The position numbers and the translations under genes were made by a program. Shown one piece after another: positions 51,394-59,732 of a stretch of DNA of 64,000 nt (position 1 is its first letter; each line of letters begins with the position of its first letter). This DNA is from Lachnospiraceae bacterium. GTDB taxonomy: Bacteria > Bacillota > Clostridia > Lachnospirales > Lachnospiraceae. The stretch is taken from NCBI GenBank assembly GCA_024403355.1, contig JAKSRW010000011.1, positions 1 to 64,000 of the forward strand. Direction: 5' to 3'. A model generated the notes under the pieces. That model worked only from the letters and a program-made list of their open reading frames with translations, searched no databases and was not told where the DNA came from.

Positions 51394-52413
51394 ATGAAGG
51401 CAAAAAAAGAAATGTTTGAAACACAGGACACACAGGAAGCAGGTGTCAGAATTAATAAATTTCTCGCAGACGGCGGCGTATGCTCCAGGCGTGCTGCCGA
51501 TAAGGCTATAGAGGAAGGCAAGGTAATGATTGACGGCGAGCCTGCCCAAATGGGCAGCAAGGTATTCCCCGGCCAGGAAGTAACCTATTGCGGCAAGCCT
51601 GTAAATAAGGTTCACGACCTTGTGCTTATCGCCCTCAACAAGCCCGCGGGTGTCGTATGCACTACCGACCACAGAGACCCCGATAATATTATTGATTTTC
51701 TAAAATTCGACAAAAGAATCTTCCCTATCGGCCGTCTCGACAAGGAATCCGAAGGCCTTATTCTTCTGACAAACGACGGTAATATAGTCAATAAAATCCT
51801 CCGTGCGGGAAACTTTCACGAAAAGGAATATATCGTAACGGTTAATAAGGATATCACCCCCGAATTTTTAAAGGCAATGGCAAGCGGAGTTCCTATCCTC
51901 GACACCGTAACACGCCCCTGCAAGATTGAACAGCTCGAACGAAAGGTATTCAGAATCATTCTTACCCAGGGACTTAACAGACAGATCCGCCGCATGTGCG
52001 AGGCCTTAAATTACCGCGTAATGGCTCTTACCAGAATCCGTATCATGAATATCTGTCTTAACCGTCTCAAGAGCGGTAACTGGCGAAATGTAACTCCCGC
52101 CGAGCTTGAACGCCTGCAGGAGCTCATCGCAGATTCCAGCAACACTCCGGTTCAGGGCGATTTCAATGAGCTTGAGGGCGAGGTGGACGCAGCTGATATG
52201 AACGAATCCGTCAAGGAGCTTAAGGAACGCGCCCATGCACGAAGAGTTGAGCGCTTCAAAGCAAAGAATCCCGATACTCCCGAGGACAATATTCAAAAAC
52301 GAAACAGCAAGCCCACACGAAAGATTAATCAAAGTTCTGCACACTACGACAAAAAGCACGGAGATAACTTCGGACAAAGCAGACGCAACGATACACGCAA
52401 AAGATTCAACTGA
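51394..52413 (+). CDS. RluF-like 23S rRNA pseudouridine synthase
   Basis: 339 aa. N-terminal S4 RNA-binding domain (VRINKFLADGGVCSRRAADKAI), then the RsuA/RluB/E/F catalytic domain with GRLDKESEGLILLTNDG (catalytic Asp in RLD) and ILTQGLNRQIRRMCEALNY. The C-terminal 100 residues are charged and unstructured-looking, which is usual for RluF-like proteins. Family paralogues modify 23S or 16S rRNA, so the exact target is uncertain. AGGAGG precedes the ATG. Confidence 0.88.
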   Translation: MKAKKEMFETQDTQEAGVRINKFLADGGVCSRRAADKAIEEGKVMIDGEPAQMGSKVFPGQEVTYCGKPVNKVHDLVLIALNKPAGVVCTTDHRDPDNIIDFLKFDKRIFPIGRLDKESEGLILLTNDGNIVNKILRAGNFHEKEYIVTVNKDITPEFLKAMASGVPILDTVTRPCKIEQLERKVFRIILTQGLNRQIRRMCEALNYRVMALTRIRIMNICLNRLKSGNWRNVTPAELERLQELIADSSNTPVQGDFNELEGEVDAADMNESVKELKERAHARRVERFKAKNPDTPEDNIQKRNSKPTRKINQSSAHYDKKHGDNFGQSRRNDTRKRFN

Positions 52414-52463
52414 CAGATATTCTTTTATCAGCTGACACAGATACCGGAAAGGTTTGATTAACT

Positions 52464-54530
52464 ATGAACCAAGAAGAAAAAATAGCCAGAATCAAAGAGC
52501 TCACACCTCTCTTAAGCGTGGCTGCACGTGTCTACGAACAGGAAGACCGTGAAATCATGAGCAATTTTGAATATGATAAATTATACGATGAATTAAAGGC
52601 CTTAGAGGAAGAAACAGGCATAGTTTTAAGTGAATCTCCCACCCATAAGGTAGGCTACGAGGTTCTTTCAGAGCTGCCAAAAGAAAAGCATGAATCACCC
52701 ATGCTCTCTCTCAACAAAACCAAATCCCGCGAGGAGCTTGCAGACTGGCTCGGAAGCCAGAAGGGCGTATTATCCTGGAAAATGGATGGACTCACCGTAG
52801 TAGTTACCTACAGAAACGGCGAGCTGTTCAAGGCCGTAACAAGAGGCAACGGCGAGGTAGGCGAGGTTATTACAAATAATGTCAGAGTATTTAAAAACAT
52901 ACCTCAAAGCATTCCCTTCAAGGGTGAACTCGTTATCCGCGGAGAGGCAATTATCCGCTATTCTGACTTCGAAAAAATCAACGAAGCAATTGCAGACGCA
53001 GATGCAAAATATAAGAATCCCCGAAATCTCTGCAGCGGCTCGGTACGTCAGCTCGATAACAGCATAACCGCACAGCGAAGCGTATATTTATATGCATTTG
53101 CACTGATTTCCCAGACCGGGGACGATGCCCCTGCTTTTGACTATCGTTCAGAGCAGCTTGATTACCTTGAGTCCCTCGGCTTTAACGTCGTTGAACGTAA
53201 AAAAGTTTCAGCATCCGATATAAGCGATTCCGTATCATATTTTGCGGACAAAATTACATCAAACGATTTTCCTTCGGACGGACTTGTACTCTTATATGAC
53301 GATATCGCCTACGGTAATTCCCTCGGCAGAACCGCTAAATTCCCGCGTGACGGAATTGCCTTCAAATGGGCCGATGAAACCGCGGTCACAACCCTTAGGG
53401 AAATCGAATGGTCAGCCTCAAGAACAGGCCTGATTAATCCTGTGGCAATCTTCGACCCCGTCGAGCTTGAAGGAACCACCGTTTCACGCGCCAGCCTTCA
53501 TAATATAAGCATTATGAAGGATTTAATGCTGGGAATCGGCGACAGCATCAGTGTATATAAAGCAAATATGATCATCCCGCAGCTTGCAGAAAATCTGACC
53601 CGGTCAGCCGAATACAGCATATGCGATGCTGCAAATGAAGATACAATTAAGATCGCGGATACGGACAAGGCCCTTCTCATAACCGACAAAAGAAACGGCT
53701 GTTCAATCAGTAAGCAGACCGTAAGCTCTCTTTGTCCGGTATGCTCCTGTCCCACATGCATCCATCTTGAAAATGATGTAATGACCCTCTACTGTGTAAA
53801 CCCTGACTGCGATGCTAAAAAAATAAAGCTTTTCGCTCATCTTGTTTCAAGAGATGCCCTTAATATCGAGGGGCTTTCCGAATCAACCGTAGAAAAGCTT
53901 ATTAACGCAGGTCTTCTTCACAAGCAGTCCGACATCTTCCGTCTGGAAGAAAAAAAGGAGCGTTTTATCGAGCTTGAAGGCCTCGGCGAAAAGTCCTTTA
54001 ACAACCTTATTGATTCGATAAACAAAGCAAGAAACACTGTACTTAGCCGTGTCATCTACGGTCTCGGAATAGCAAATATCGGACTCGCCAATGCCCGCCT
54101 CATCTGTAAATATGCGGGTGATGATCCGGAAGCTGCCATCGCACTGACTTCTGACGAGCTGACCGCCATCGAGGGTATCGGTGATGTACTCGCAGCCTCA
54201 TACACCGAGTATTTTTTAAATAATAGCAATCTCGATAATTTCCGCACTCTTTTGTCGGAGCTTAGTCTGGAAAAGGAAGCCGCCGCAGGTGATGCTCTTT
54301 CGGGAAAGGTATTTGTTATAACAGGTTCTGTAGAGCATTTTGCGAACCGTAATGAATTAAAAGCCTATATCGAATCACAGGGCGGCAAGGTTACCGGCAG
54401 TGTAACAAACAAAACCAGCTTCCTGATAAATAATGATATCACAAGCAATTCCTCAAAAAATAAAACTGCCAAACAGCTTGGTATAGAAATCATCACCGAA
54501 GATGACTTTATTTCAAGATTTGGCAGTTAA
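52464..54530 (+). CDS. ligA: NAD-dependent DNA ligase
   Basis: 688 aa. Domain Ia (FEYDKLYDEL) for NMN, then the adenylation domain with nucleophile K106 in WKMDGLTVVVTY. TRGNGEVGEVITNNVR and NPRNLCSGSVRQLD follow; these differ from the common TRGDG and NPRNAAAGS forms but match what I recall of ligases from Lachnospiraceae. Then come an OB fold, a zinc finger with four cysteines (CPVC, CPTC, YCVNPDC), HhH repeats and a C-terminal BRCT domain (LSGKVFVITGSVEHFANRNELKA). It seals nicks in replication. It follows the pseudouridine synthase by 50 nt. Confidence 0.95.
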   Translation: MNQEEKIARIKELTPLLSVAARVYEQEDREIMSNFEYDKLYDELKALEEETGIVLSESPTHKVGYEVLSELPKEKHESPMLSLNKTKSREELADWLGSQKGVLSWKMDGLTVVVTYRNGELFKAVTRGNGEVGEVITNNVRVFKNIPQSIPFKGELVIRGEAIIRYSDFEKINEAIADADAKYKNPRNLCSGSVRQLDNSITAQRSVYLYAFALISQTGDDAPAFDYRSEQLDYLESLGFNVVERKKVSASDISDSVSYFADKITSNDFPSDGLVLLYDDIAYGNSLGRTAKFPRDGIAFKWADETAVTTLREIEWSASRTGLINPVAIFDPVELEGTTVSRASLHNISIMKDLMLGIGDSISVYKANMIIPQLAENLTRSAEYSICDAANEDTIKIADTDKALLITDKRNGCSISKQTVSSLCPVCSCPTCIHLENDVMTLYCVNPDCDAKKIKLFAHLVSRDALNIEGLSESTVEKLINAGLLHKQSDIFRLEEKKERFIELEGLGEKSFNNLIDSINKARNTVLSRVIYGLGIANIGLANARLICKYAGDDPEAAIALTSDELTAIEGIGDVLAASYTEYFLNNSNLDNFRTLLSELSLEKEAAAGDALSGKVFVITGSVEHFANRNELKAYIESQGGKVTGSVTNKTSFLINNDITSNSSKNKTAKQLGIEIITEDDFISRFGS

Positions 54531-54551
54531 TAATTAATATTCATTTAACGC

Positions 54552-54582
54552 AAAACCCGGCGCATTTCTGTGCCGGGTTTTT
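54552..54582. terminator. Bidirectional terminator between ligA and hybrid kinase
   Basis: CCCGGC/GCCGGG stem flanked by AAAA and TTTTT, between convergent genes. Confidence 0.85.
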
Positions 54583-54615
54583 ATAATCACAATATTTCTT
54601 CAAAAAAAGAGCAAA

Positions 54616-57600
54616 TTATAACAGCGTAATCATTGTTTCAACCAATGACTTGATGTTGATCGGTTTCGCCAGATGAGCATCCATTCCTGCCTCGATAGAA
54701 AGCTGTCTGTCCTCATCAAAGGCATTTGCCGTCATAGCAATAATCGGAACTCTCTTTCTGTTGTTCATCAACGGTAAATCACGAATAGCCCTTGAAGCCT
54801 CTATACCGTTCATCTTCGGCATCTGTATATCCATCAGAATAAAATCATAGGCCTCCGCCATGCCCTTATAAAGGGTATCGACATATTTTTTAACCGCTGC
54901 ATCGCCATCTTCGGCCTCATCAATGATAACTCCGTATTCCTCGAGAATATCCCTGGCAATCTCCCTGTTAAGCTCATTATCCTCAACGAGAAGCACTCTC
55001 TTACCCTTTAAAACCTTTATCTCATCAGATGAAGGCTCAATATCGCTTACAGCACTCCTGTCAGATATATTCAGAGGAATGGTGATGGTAACCTTCGTTC
55101 CGACATTCTGCTTTGACTCAATATCAATATTTCCGTCCAGAAGCTCCACCAGCTCCTTAACTATAGACATACCAAGTCCGGTACCCTGAATCTTACTGAT
55201 GGTAGAAGTACGCTCTCGCGAAAACGGTTCAAAAATAGTGGCCAGGTATTTTTCACTCATACCTATACCGTTATCCTCAACCACAATTCTGTAAACGCTC
55301 TGTCCTGGCATAGCCGGCTCGTCTGCAAGCTCTTCAACTATATAGCTGACCTTACCGCCGGAAGGAGTATATTTTATGGCATTACCTAAAATATTAAGCG
55401 AAATCTGACCAAGCTTTGTATCATCCGCCATTACCTCGTTATGAACGATATTTCTTACGCCGCCGCTAAAGCTTATACCCTTAGCCTCAGCCTGGGTACT
55501 GACTATAGTAATCATATTATTAACTTTTTCCGAAATACTCAAGGGCACAAGGTTAATCTCCGCCTTACCCGATTCGATACGCGACATCTCCAGAACCTCA
55601 TTAATCAGGGACAGAAGCTGCTTACTTGCGGTATCGATTTTATCGAGATATTCGTTAACCTTTTCCTTTTCGTCAATATGCTTTTTAGCCATATGGGTAA
55701 AGCCTGTAATAGCATTCATGGGTGTACGGATATCATGCGACATATTGAACATAAAGGTTGACTTGGCGTTGCTGGCCGACTTAGCCTGAACCATAGCCTT
55801 TTCAAGGCGTTCCTTTGCTTCATTCTCGGTTTTCAAAATTTCGGTAACATCATTCAGACATACTACGGCACGGCTGCCGTCCTCATTGGCCTTAATATAT
55901 TCAACCGTAAAATTAAGCCTTCTTCCCGAAGAGATGTTAATATAGCTGAATGCAAAAGAAGTCTGGTTTTCGAACTGCTTCATAATGAATTCCGGACTGG
56001 TCACCAGACTGCAGCGCTCGATATCCTCTGCCGCAACATTATTCTGAAGAAATTCCTGTCTTACGCCCGAATAGCTTGTCACACTGTCATAGCTGAAATT
56101 ATTACCCTGACGTGTATAATACATGTGCATGTAATCCGTATTGAAATCCACGAAATATACCGAATGGAAGCCCTTTGAAATAACATTAAGAGTGATGGCC
56201 TCTTCACTCAGCTGGTTCATTTTCGTGATTTCACCGTATGCAAGTGTGGCAACCGAATTAAGCAGATATACACCGTTGGTATCATATTGGGGATTTGCCA
56301 CGCCCAAAAATCCCACAATCTCTTTGTTAAATTTAATACCTACCGAAAGATATGTATTAATCTTCGTCTGCTGCAGGAAAGGAACAGTCCTCTCCGAGCC
56401 CGCCTGAGGATTATTTACAATATCCCTTTCAACAAACTTATCCGCATCAAATCTGTTTTTAAGGAAATTGGATTCCGTATAGGGGATTGTGAATTTCACC
56501 TGTTTATCTGTTCTAAATTCAGGCCGGCACCACTCATAATTCAGTTCAAAACAGCCGGTCCTTTTATTAACCTCGAATACGCAGGCTCTTTCCGCCTGAT
56601 AGTAATCCACGATAATCTCCAGAAGACTTTCAAGTGCACTTCCCTCAGAGCCGTAATCACTGATAGCTTTAATACAACGGCTGATGGTCATCTCCTGCTT
56701 GTTGCGCTGCAGAATCTCGTGCTCAATCCTTACCTGATTGGTCACATCATACACAACAACCATTCCCAGAAGATTTTCGTTTCTTTCATCCTTTGAAAGA
56801 TAGGTCACATATCTTCTGTACTTAAAATAATCATCTTTGTCAGTAACCTTTACGGTGAATTCAGGCATGTAATTGCCTTCTTCAAAGCATTTCTGCATAT
56901 ATTCCACAGAAGTTTTTTGAATAAATTCCTTTTTGTCTTCATCCTTAAGGAATTTCTCGGCATAGCTTAATACACTTGCCTGATATGATGGCAGCGTGCT
57001 TTCATGAGTAAAGAGCTTTCCTTCAATTCTCTCCACAATGGAACCGTTTACCTTATCCTGAGTAAAATTAACCCTGTAATAGCAATATGCATTTGTCAGA
57101 ATCGCCTGCTGGTATGATTTCTCAGTCTGAATGTCCGAAACCTGCTTATCGGCATTCAAAAGTCCCATCGTATAACCGATAAGGCTGCCCTCCGAATCCC
57201 TGCTGGCGATAAATTTCAAACGGTAATTATGTATTCCGTCCTTCAGCTTTACCTTAAAAGAAACCTGATAAGAGCTGCCGATTGCAATATTTTCCAGAAT
57301 ACTGCTGCGGCTGACATTAGTTAAATACTCATCACGTTCCCGAGGAATAACAAGCTCTCTTCCTATCAGCGAAAGTCGCTCGTAAATACTGTTAATCTTC
57401 TTTATATCGGGAATATATTCGTTAAAGGCCCCGTTTATACGGTTTTCATGAGCTATATCATTGCCATCCTTATGGTCGATAATAACATAGACAATACCCT
57501 CGTAGTCATCCACCAGACCCACAACCACGGAATTCTGTTCAATAATGCTTAATTCACTATTCAGCTTTCCCTGACGTATCCTGTTCATAGAAAGCTTCTG

Positions 57601-58281
57601 AATATAGACAAACTCAACCGTCATAGCTATTGTTGCACTTAAATCCATGTATATATCCTGCATATAAATCAGGTCAAAAACAGAACCCGTCAAAATAATT
57701 CCGAAGAATAAAAGCAGAAATACAGTATTTAACTTTCCGATTTTCTTCATTCTGAAAAGAACATATACGGTTACTGCCAGGCAGTCGGCAAAAAGGAAAA
57801 TATAATAGAATATATAGCCCTCAAGCTCAATAAACTGAAAATCGACTATCTCATAGAGCTTACCGTTTATAAAGAGAATAAGAATACAGGTAATCTGTGC
57901 AAGAATAACCGCTGATGCAACAATACCGAACACATAATGTCTTCTGGTACCGCCGCTTTTTAATATAATATCCCTATTCCTGATTTCGCCCTCATAAATA
58001 AGTCCGTCGGGATAAAAGGCCGCCGCAATGCAAAACGCAAAAGAGCATATAATCGAGGTAAGTATAAACGCCGAATCATGTGTCTCAGCAATTCTGAGAT
58101 GTTCGAAAATATAAGAGAAATCATTATAGAAAAATGACAGTGCCAGAGTAATATTCATGGCAATGAAGAATTTTGCGGAATAAGGAATAAATTTTCGCTC
58201 TGTAATAAAAACAAGCAGCATAAACACAAGTAAAAAAGTACATATCGACAGTACCGATATCATTATAATATTCATATCCAT
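54616..58281 (-). CDS. Large hybrid sensor histidine kinase (7TM, PAS, GAF, receiver)
   Basis: About 1221 aa. The N-terminal ~230 residues hold seven or so hydrophobic helices. PAS-like domains follow (VGLVDDYEGIVYVIIDHKDG, then YRLKFIASRDSEGSLIGYTMG, then YRRYVTYLSKDERNENLLGM). A GAF-like domain begins near LLEIIVDYYQAERACVF. The phosphoacceptor is FMFNMSHDIRTPMNAITGF, the ATPase boxes are NILGNAIKYTPSGG, VEDNGIGM and GTGLGMSIV, and a receiver has LLVEDNELNREIA and FILMDIQMPKMNG. No HPt is attached; one is encoded two genes upstream. I chose the ATG at 58281; the ATG at 58305 lacks a ribosome site. Confidence 0.87.
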   Translation of the reverse strand: MDMNIIMISVLSICTFLLVFMLLVFITERKFIPYSAKFFIAMNITLALSFFYNDFSYIFEHLRIAETHDSAFILTSIICSFAFCIAAAFYPDGLIYEGEIRNRDIILKSGGTRRHYVFGIVASAVILAQITCILILFINGKLYEIVDFQFIELEGYIFYYIFLFADCLAVTVYVLFRMKKIGKLNTVFLLLFFGIILTGSVFDLIYMQDIYMDLSATIAMTVEFVYIQKLSMNRIRQGKLNSELSIIEQNSVVVGLVDDYEGIVYVIIDHKDGNDIAHENRINGAFNEYIPDIKKINSIYERLSLIGRELVIPRERDEYLTNVSRSSILENIAIGSSYQVSFKVKLKDGIHNYRLKFIASRDSEGSLIGYTMGLLNADKQVSDIQTEKSYQQAILTNAYCYYRVNFTQDKVNGSIVERIEGKLFTHESTLPSYQASVLSYAEKFLKDEDKKEFIQKTSVEYMQKCFEEGNYMPEFTVKVTDKDDYFKYRRYVTYLSKDERNENLLGMVVVYDVTNQVRIEHEILQRNKQEMTISRCIKAISDYGSEGSALESLLEIIVDYYQAERACVFEVNKRTGCFELNYEWCRPEFRTDKQVKFTIPYTESNFLKNRFDADKFVERDIVNNPQAGSERTVPFLQQTKINTYLSVGIKFNKEIVGFLGVANPQYDTNGVYLLNSVATLAYGEITKMNQLSEEAITLNVISKGFHSVYFVDFNTDYMHMYYTRQGNNFSYDSVTSYSGVRQEFLQNNVAAEDIERCSLVTSPEFIMKQFENQTSFAFSYINISSGRRLNFTVEYIKANEDGSRAVVCLNDVTEILKTENEAKERLEKAMVQAKSASNAKSTFMFNMSHDIRTPMNAITGFTHMAKKHIDEKEKVNEYLDKIDTASKQLLSLINEVLEMSRIESGKAEINLVPLSISEKVNNMITIVSTQAEAKGISFSGGVRNIVHNEVMADDTKLGQISLNILGNAIKYTPSGGKVSYIVEELADEPAMPGQSVYRIVVEDNGIGMSEKYLATIFEPFSRERTSTISKIQGTGLGMSIVKELVELLDGNIDIESKQNVGTKVTITIPLNISDRSAVSDIEPSSDEIKVLKGKRVLLVEDNELNREIARDILEEYGVIIDEAEDGDAAVKKYVDTLYKGMAEAYDFILMDIQMPKMNGIEASRAIRDLPLMNNRKRVPIIAMTANAFDEDRQLSIEAGMDAHLAKPINIKSLVETMITLL

Positions 58282-58310
58282 ATGCCTTATTCCACCTTCC
58301 CCCATATTTT

Positions 58311-58346
58311 GAAAGGGGATGAAAGTTACCTCGCATCCCCTCTATT
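58311..58346 (-). terminator. Weak hairpin after metA
   Basis: GGGGATG/CATCCCC stem on the minus strand, followed by only TTTC. It may reduce rather than stop transcription into the hybrid kinase gene. Confidence 0.35.
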
Positions 58347-58359
58347 TAGTCTTTAATAA

Positions 58360-59280
58360 TTATTTACCGATATCCTCAACCTTATAAGGTGTAGCCTGAT
58401 AAACATAGTAATTAAGCCAGTTTGTGTACATGGTATTAGCATGTGCACGCCAGGTAAGAACTGGCTTTTTATCAGGATCGTTATCAGGATAATAGTTCTT
58501 GGGCATCCGGATATCAAGCCCCTTTGAAAGGTCTCTCTTGTATTCCTGGTCCAGTGTCATTCTGTCATACTCAGGATGACCGAATACGAAGAACTGACGT
58601 CCCTCCTTGGCCATGGCAATACAGATTCCGGCCTCATCCGAATCAGCCAGAACCGTTATTCTCTCATCCTTCCAAACCTCCTCTGCACTGATGGTGGTAT
58701 GACGGCTGTGAGGAATATAGAAAATATCATCAAAGCCCCTTATAAGAGGCTCCTTACGGTTATGCACATTATGTGAAAATACACCGAAAAGCTTATGGTC
58801 AAGCTGAATCTTCTTAATACCGTAATGATAATAAATCGCAGCCTGGGCACCCCAGCAGATATGAAGGGTCGAGGTTACGTTTTTCTTTGACCACTCCATG
58901 ATGTCACAGAGTTCTTTCCAATATGCAACATCCTCAAATTCCATATGCTCTACAGGCGCACCTGTAATAATCAGACCGTCAAACTTTCTGTCCTTAACAT
59001 CCTCAAAGGTCAGGTAAAACTGGTCCAGATGACTCTTCGCAGTGTTGGTTCCCACATATGAAGAGGTTGTTAAAAAGGTTATATTGACCTGTAAAGGTGT
59101 ATTGGAAAGTGAACGGAGCATATTAACCTCTGTCTGCTCCTTTAAGGGCATGAGATTAAGAAGTGCGATTTCAAGCGGTCTGATGTCCTGCTCTGTAGCA
59201 CGGTTCTCATCCATCATGAATATATTTTCTTCTTCCATTACCTTCTTTGCAGGTAAATCATTTTGAACTTTAATAGGCAT
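58360..59280 (-). CDS. metA: Homoserine O-acyltransferase MetA, acetyl-CoA type predicted
   Basis: 306 aa. First committed step of methionine synthesis, activation of homoserine. Catalytic C142 is in HICWGAQAA, and H235 and E237 are in FGHPEYDR. Residue 111 is glutamate (APVEHMEFEDV). From published work on this family, glutamate here goes with acetyl-CoA use and glycine with succinyl-CoA, so homoserine O-acetyltransferase activity is predicted despite the usual name. It lies 18 nt after the HPt gene. No SAM riboswitch is visible in the short upstream gap. Confidence 0.95.
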   Translation of the reverse strand: MPIKVQNDLPAKKVMEEENIFMMDENRATEQDIRPLEIALLNLMPLKEQTEVNMLRSLSNTPLQVNITFLTTSSYVGTNTAKSHLDQFYLTFEDVKDRKFDGLIITGAPVEHMEFEDVAYWKELCDIMEWSKKNVTSTLHICWGAQAAIYYHYGIKKIQLDHKLFGVFSHNVHNRKEPLIRGFDDIFYIPHSRHTTISAEEVWKDERITVLADSDEAGICIAMAKEGRQFFVFGHPEYDRMTLDQEYKRDLSKGLDIRMPKNYYPDNDPDKKPVLTWRAHANTMYTNWLNYYVYQATPYKVEDIGK

Positions 59281-59298
59281 ACTAACCCTCCCTAAACA

Positions 59299-59640
59299 CT
59301 ACAGAATATCCTTTATTCTCTCAAGCATAGCCCTGTAGTCGGCCATAAGCTTATCATGGCGCTGCTTAGCTCCCTCGAAATCACCGGACTTTATGCAGTC
59401 CTCCGAAGCCTTAGCCTCATCTCCGAGCTCTACGGCACCTATCGTATATGACGAGGACTTTACACCATGCACATTGATTCTGTAATTGTCCCAGTCATTA
59501 TTGTTATAGCATTCTTCAAGTAATGCTGATTTATCATCCGAAACGTAAGTTTCCACAATTGCCTCATATATATCGGGATCTTCCGCAACAAAAGGCATTG
59601 CATAATCCACATCCAAAATAGCCCTGTACTTTTCTAACAT
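59299..59640 (-). CDS. Stand-alone HPt phosphotransfer protein
   Basis: 113 aa all-helical Hpt domain. The phosphoacceptor is H58 in VHGVKSSSYTIGA, the usual HxxKSS pattern, followed by ELGDEAKASEDCIKSGD. It shuttles phosphate between hybrid-kinase receivers and a response regulator. The two hybrid kinases in the window both lack an HPt domain, and the one at 54616 is in the same orientation one gene away. Confidence 0.85.
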   Translation of the reverse strand: MLEKYRAILDVDYAMPFVAEDPDIYEAIVETYVSDDKSALLEECYNNNDWDNYRINVHGVKSSSYTIGAVELGDEAKASEDCIKSGDFEGAKQRHDKLMADYRAMLERIKDIL

Positions 59641-59685
59641 AAATTAACCATACCTTTCCCATAATATTGCTGAACTACACCTATA

Positions 59686-59714
59686 AATATATATCAGCAG
59701 GCCAAAATAGTCAA
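59686..59714 (-). promoter_or_regulatory. Promoter for HPt-metA genes
   Basis: Minus-strand TTGACT (59709-59714) and TATATT (59686-59691), 17-base spacing, the same hexamers as the ilvE promoter. Confidence 0.7.
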
Positions 59715-59732
59715 CAAAATAAGAAAATATGC

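Noticed and set aside
52464..54530. LigA as a degenerate or inactive ligase because TRGDG reads TRGNG
   Set aside because: The nucleophile lysine, zinc finger, HhH and BRCT domains are intact, and the variant is what I recall for ligases of this bacterial family.
59281..59298. Possible SAM riboswitch before metA
   Set aside because: Only 18 nt separate metA from the HPt gene, and the HPt leader has no matching structure.
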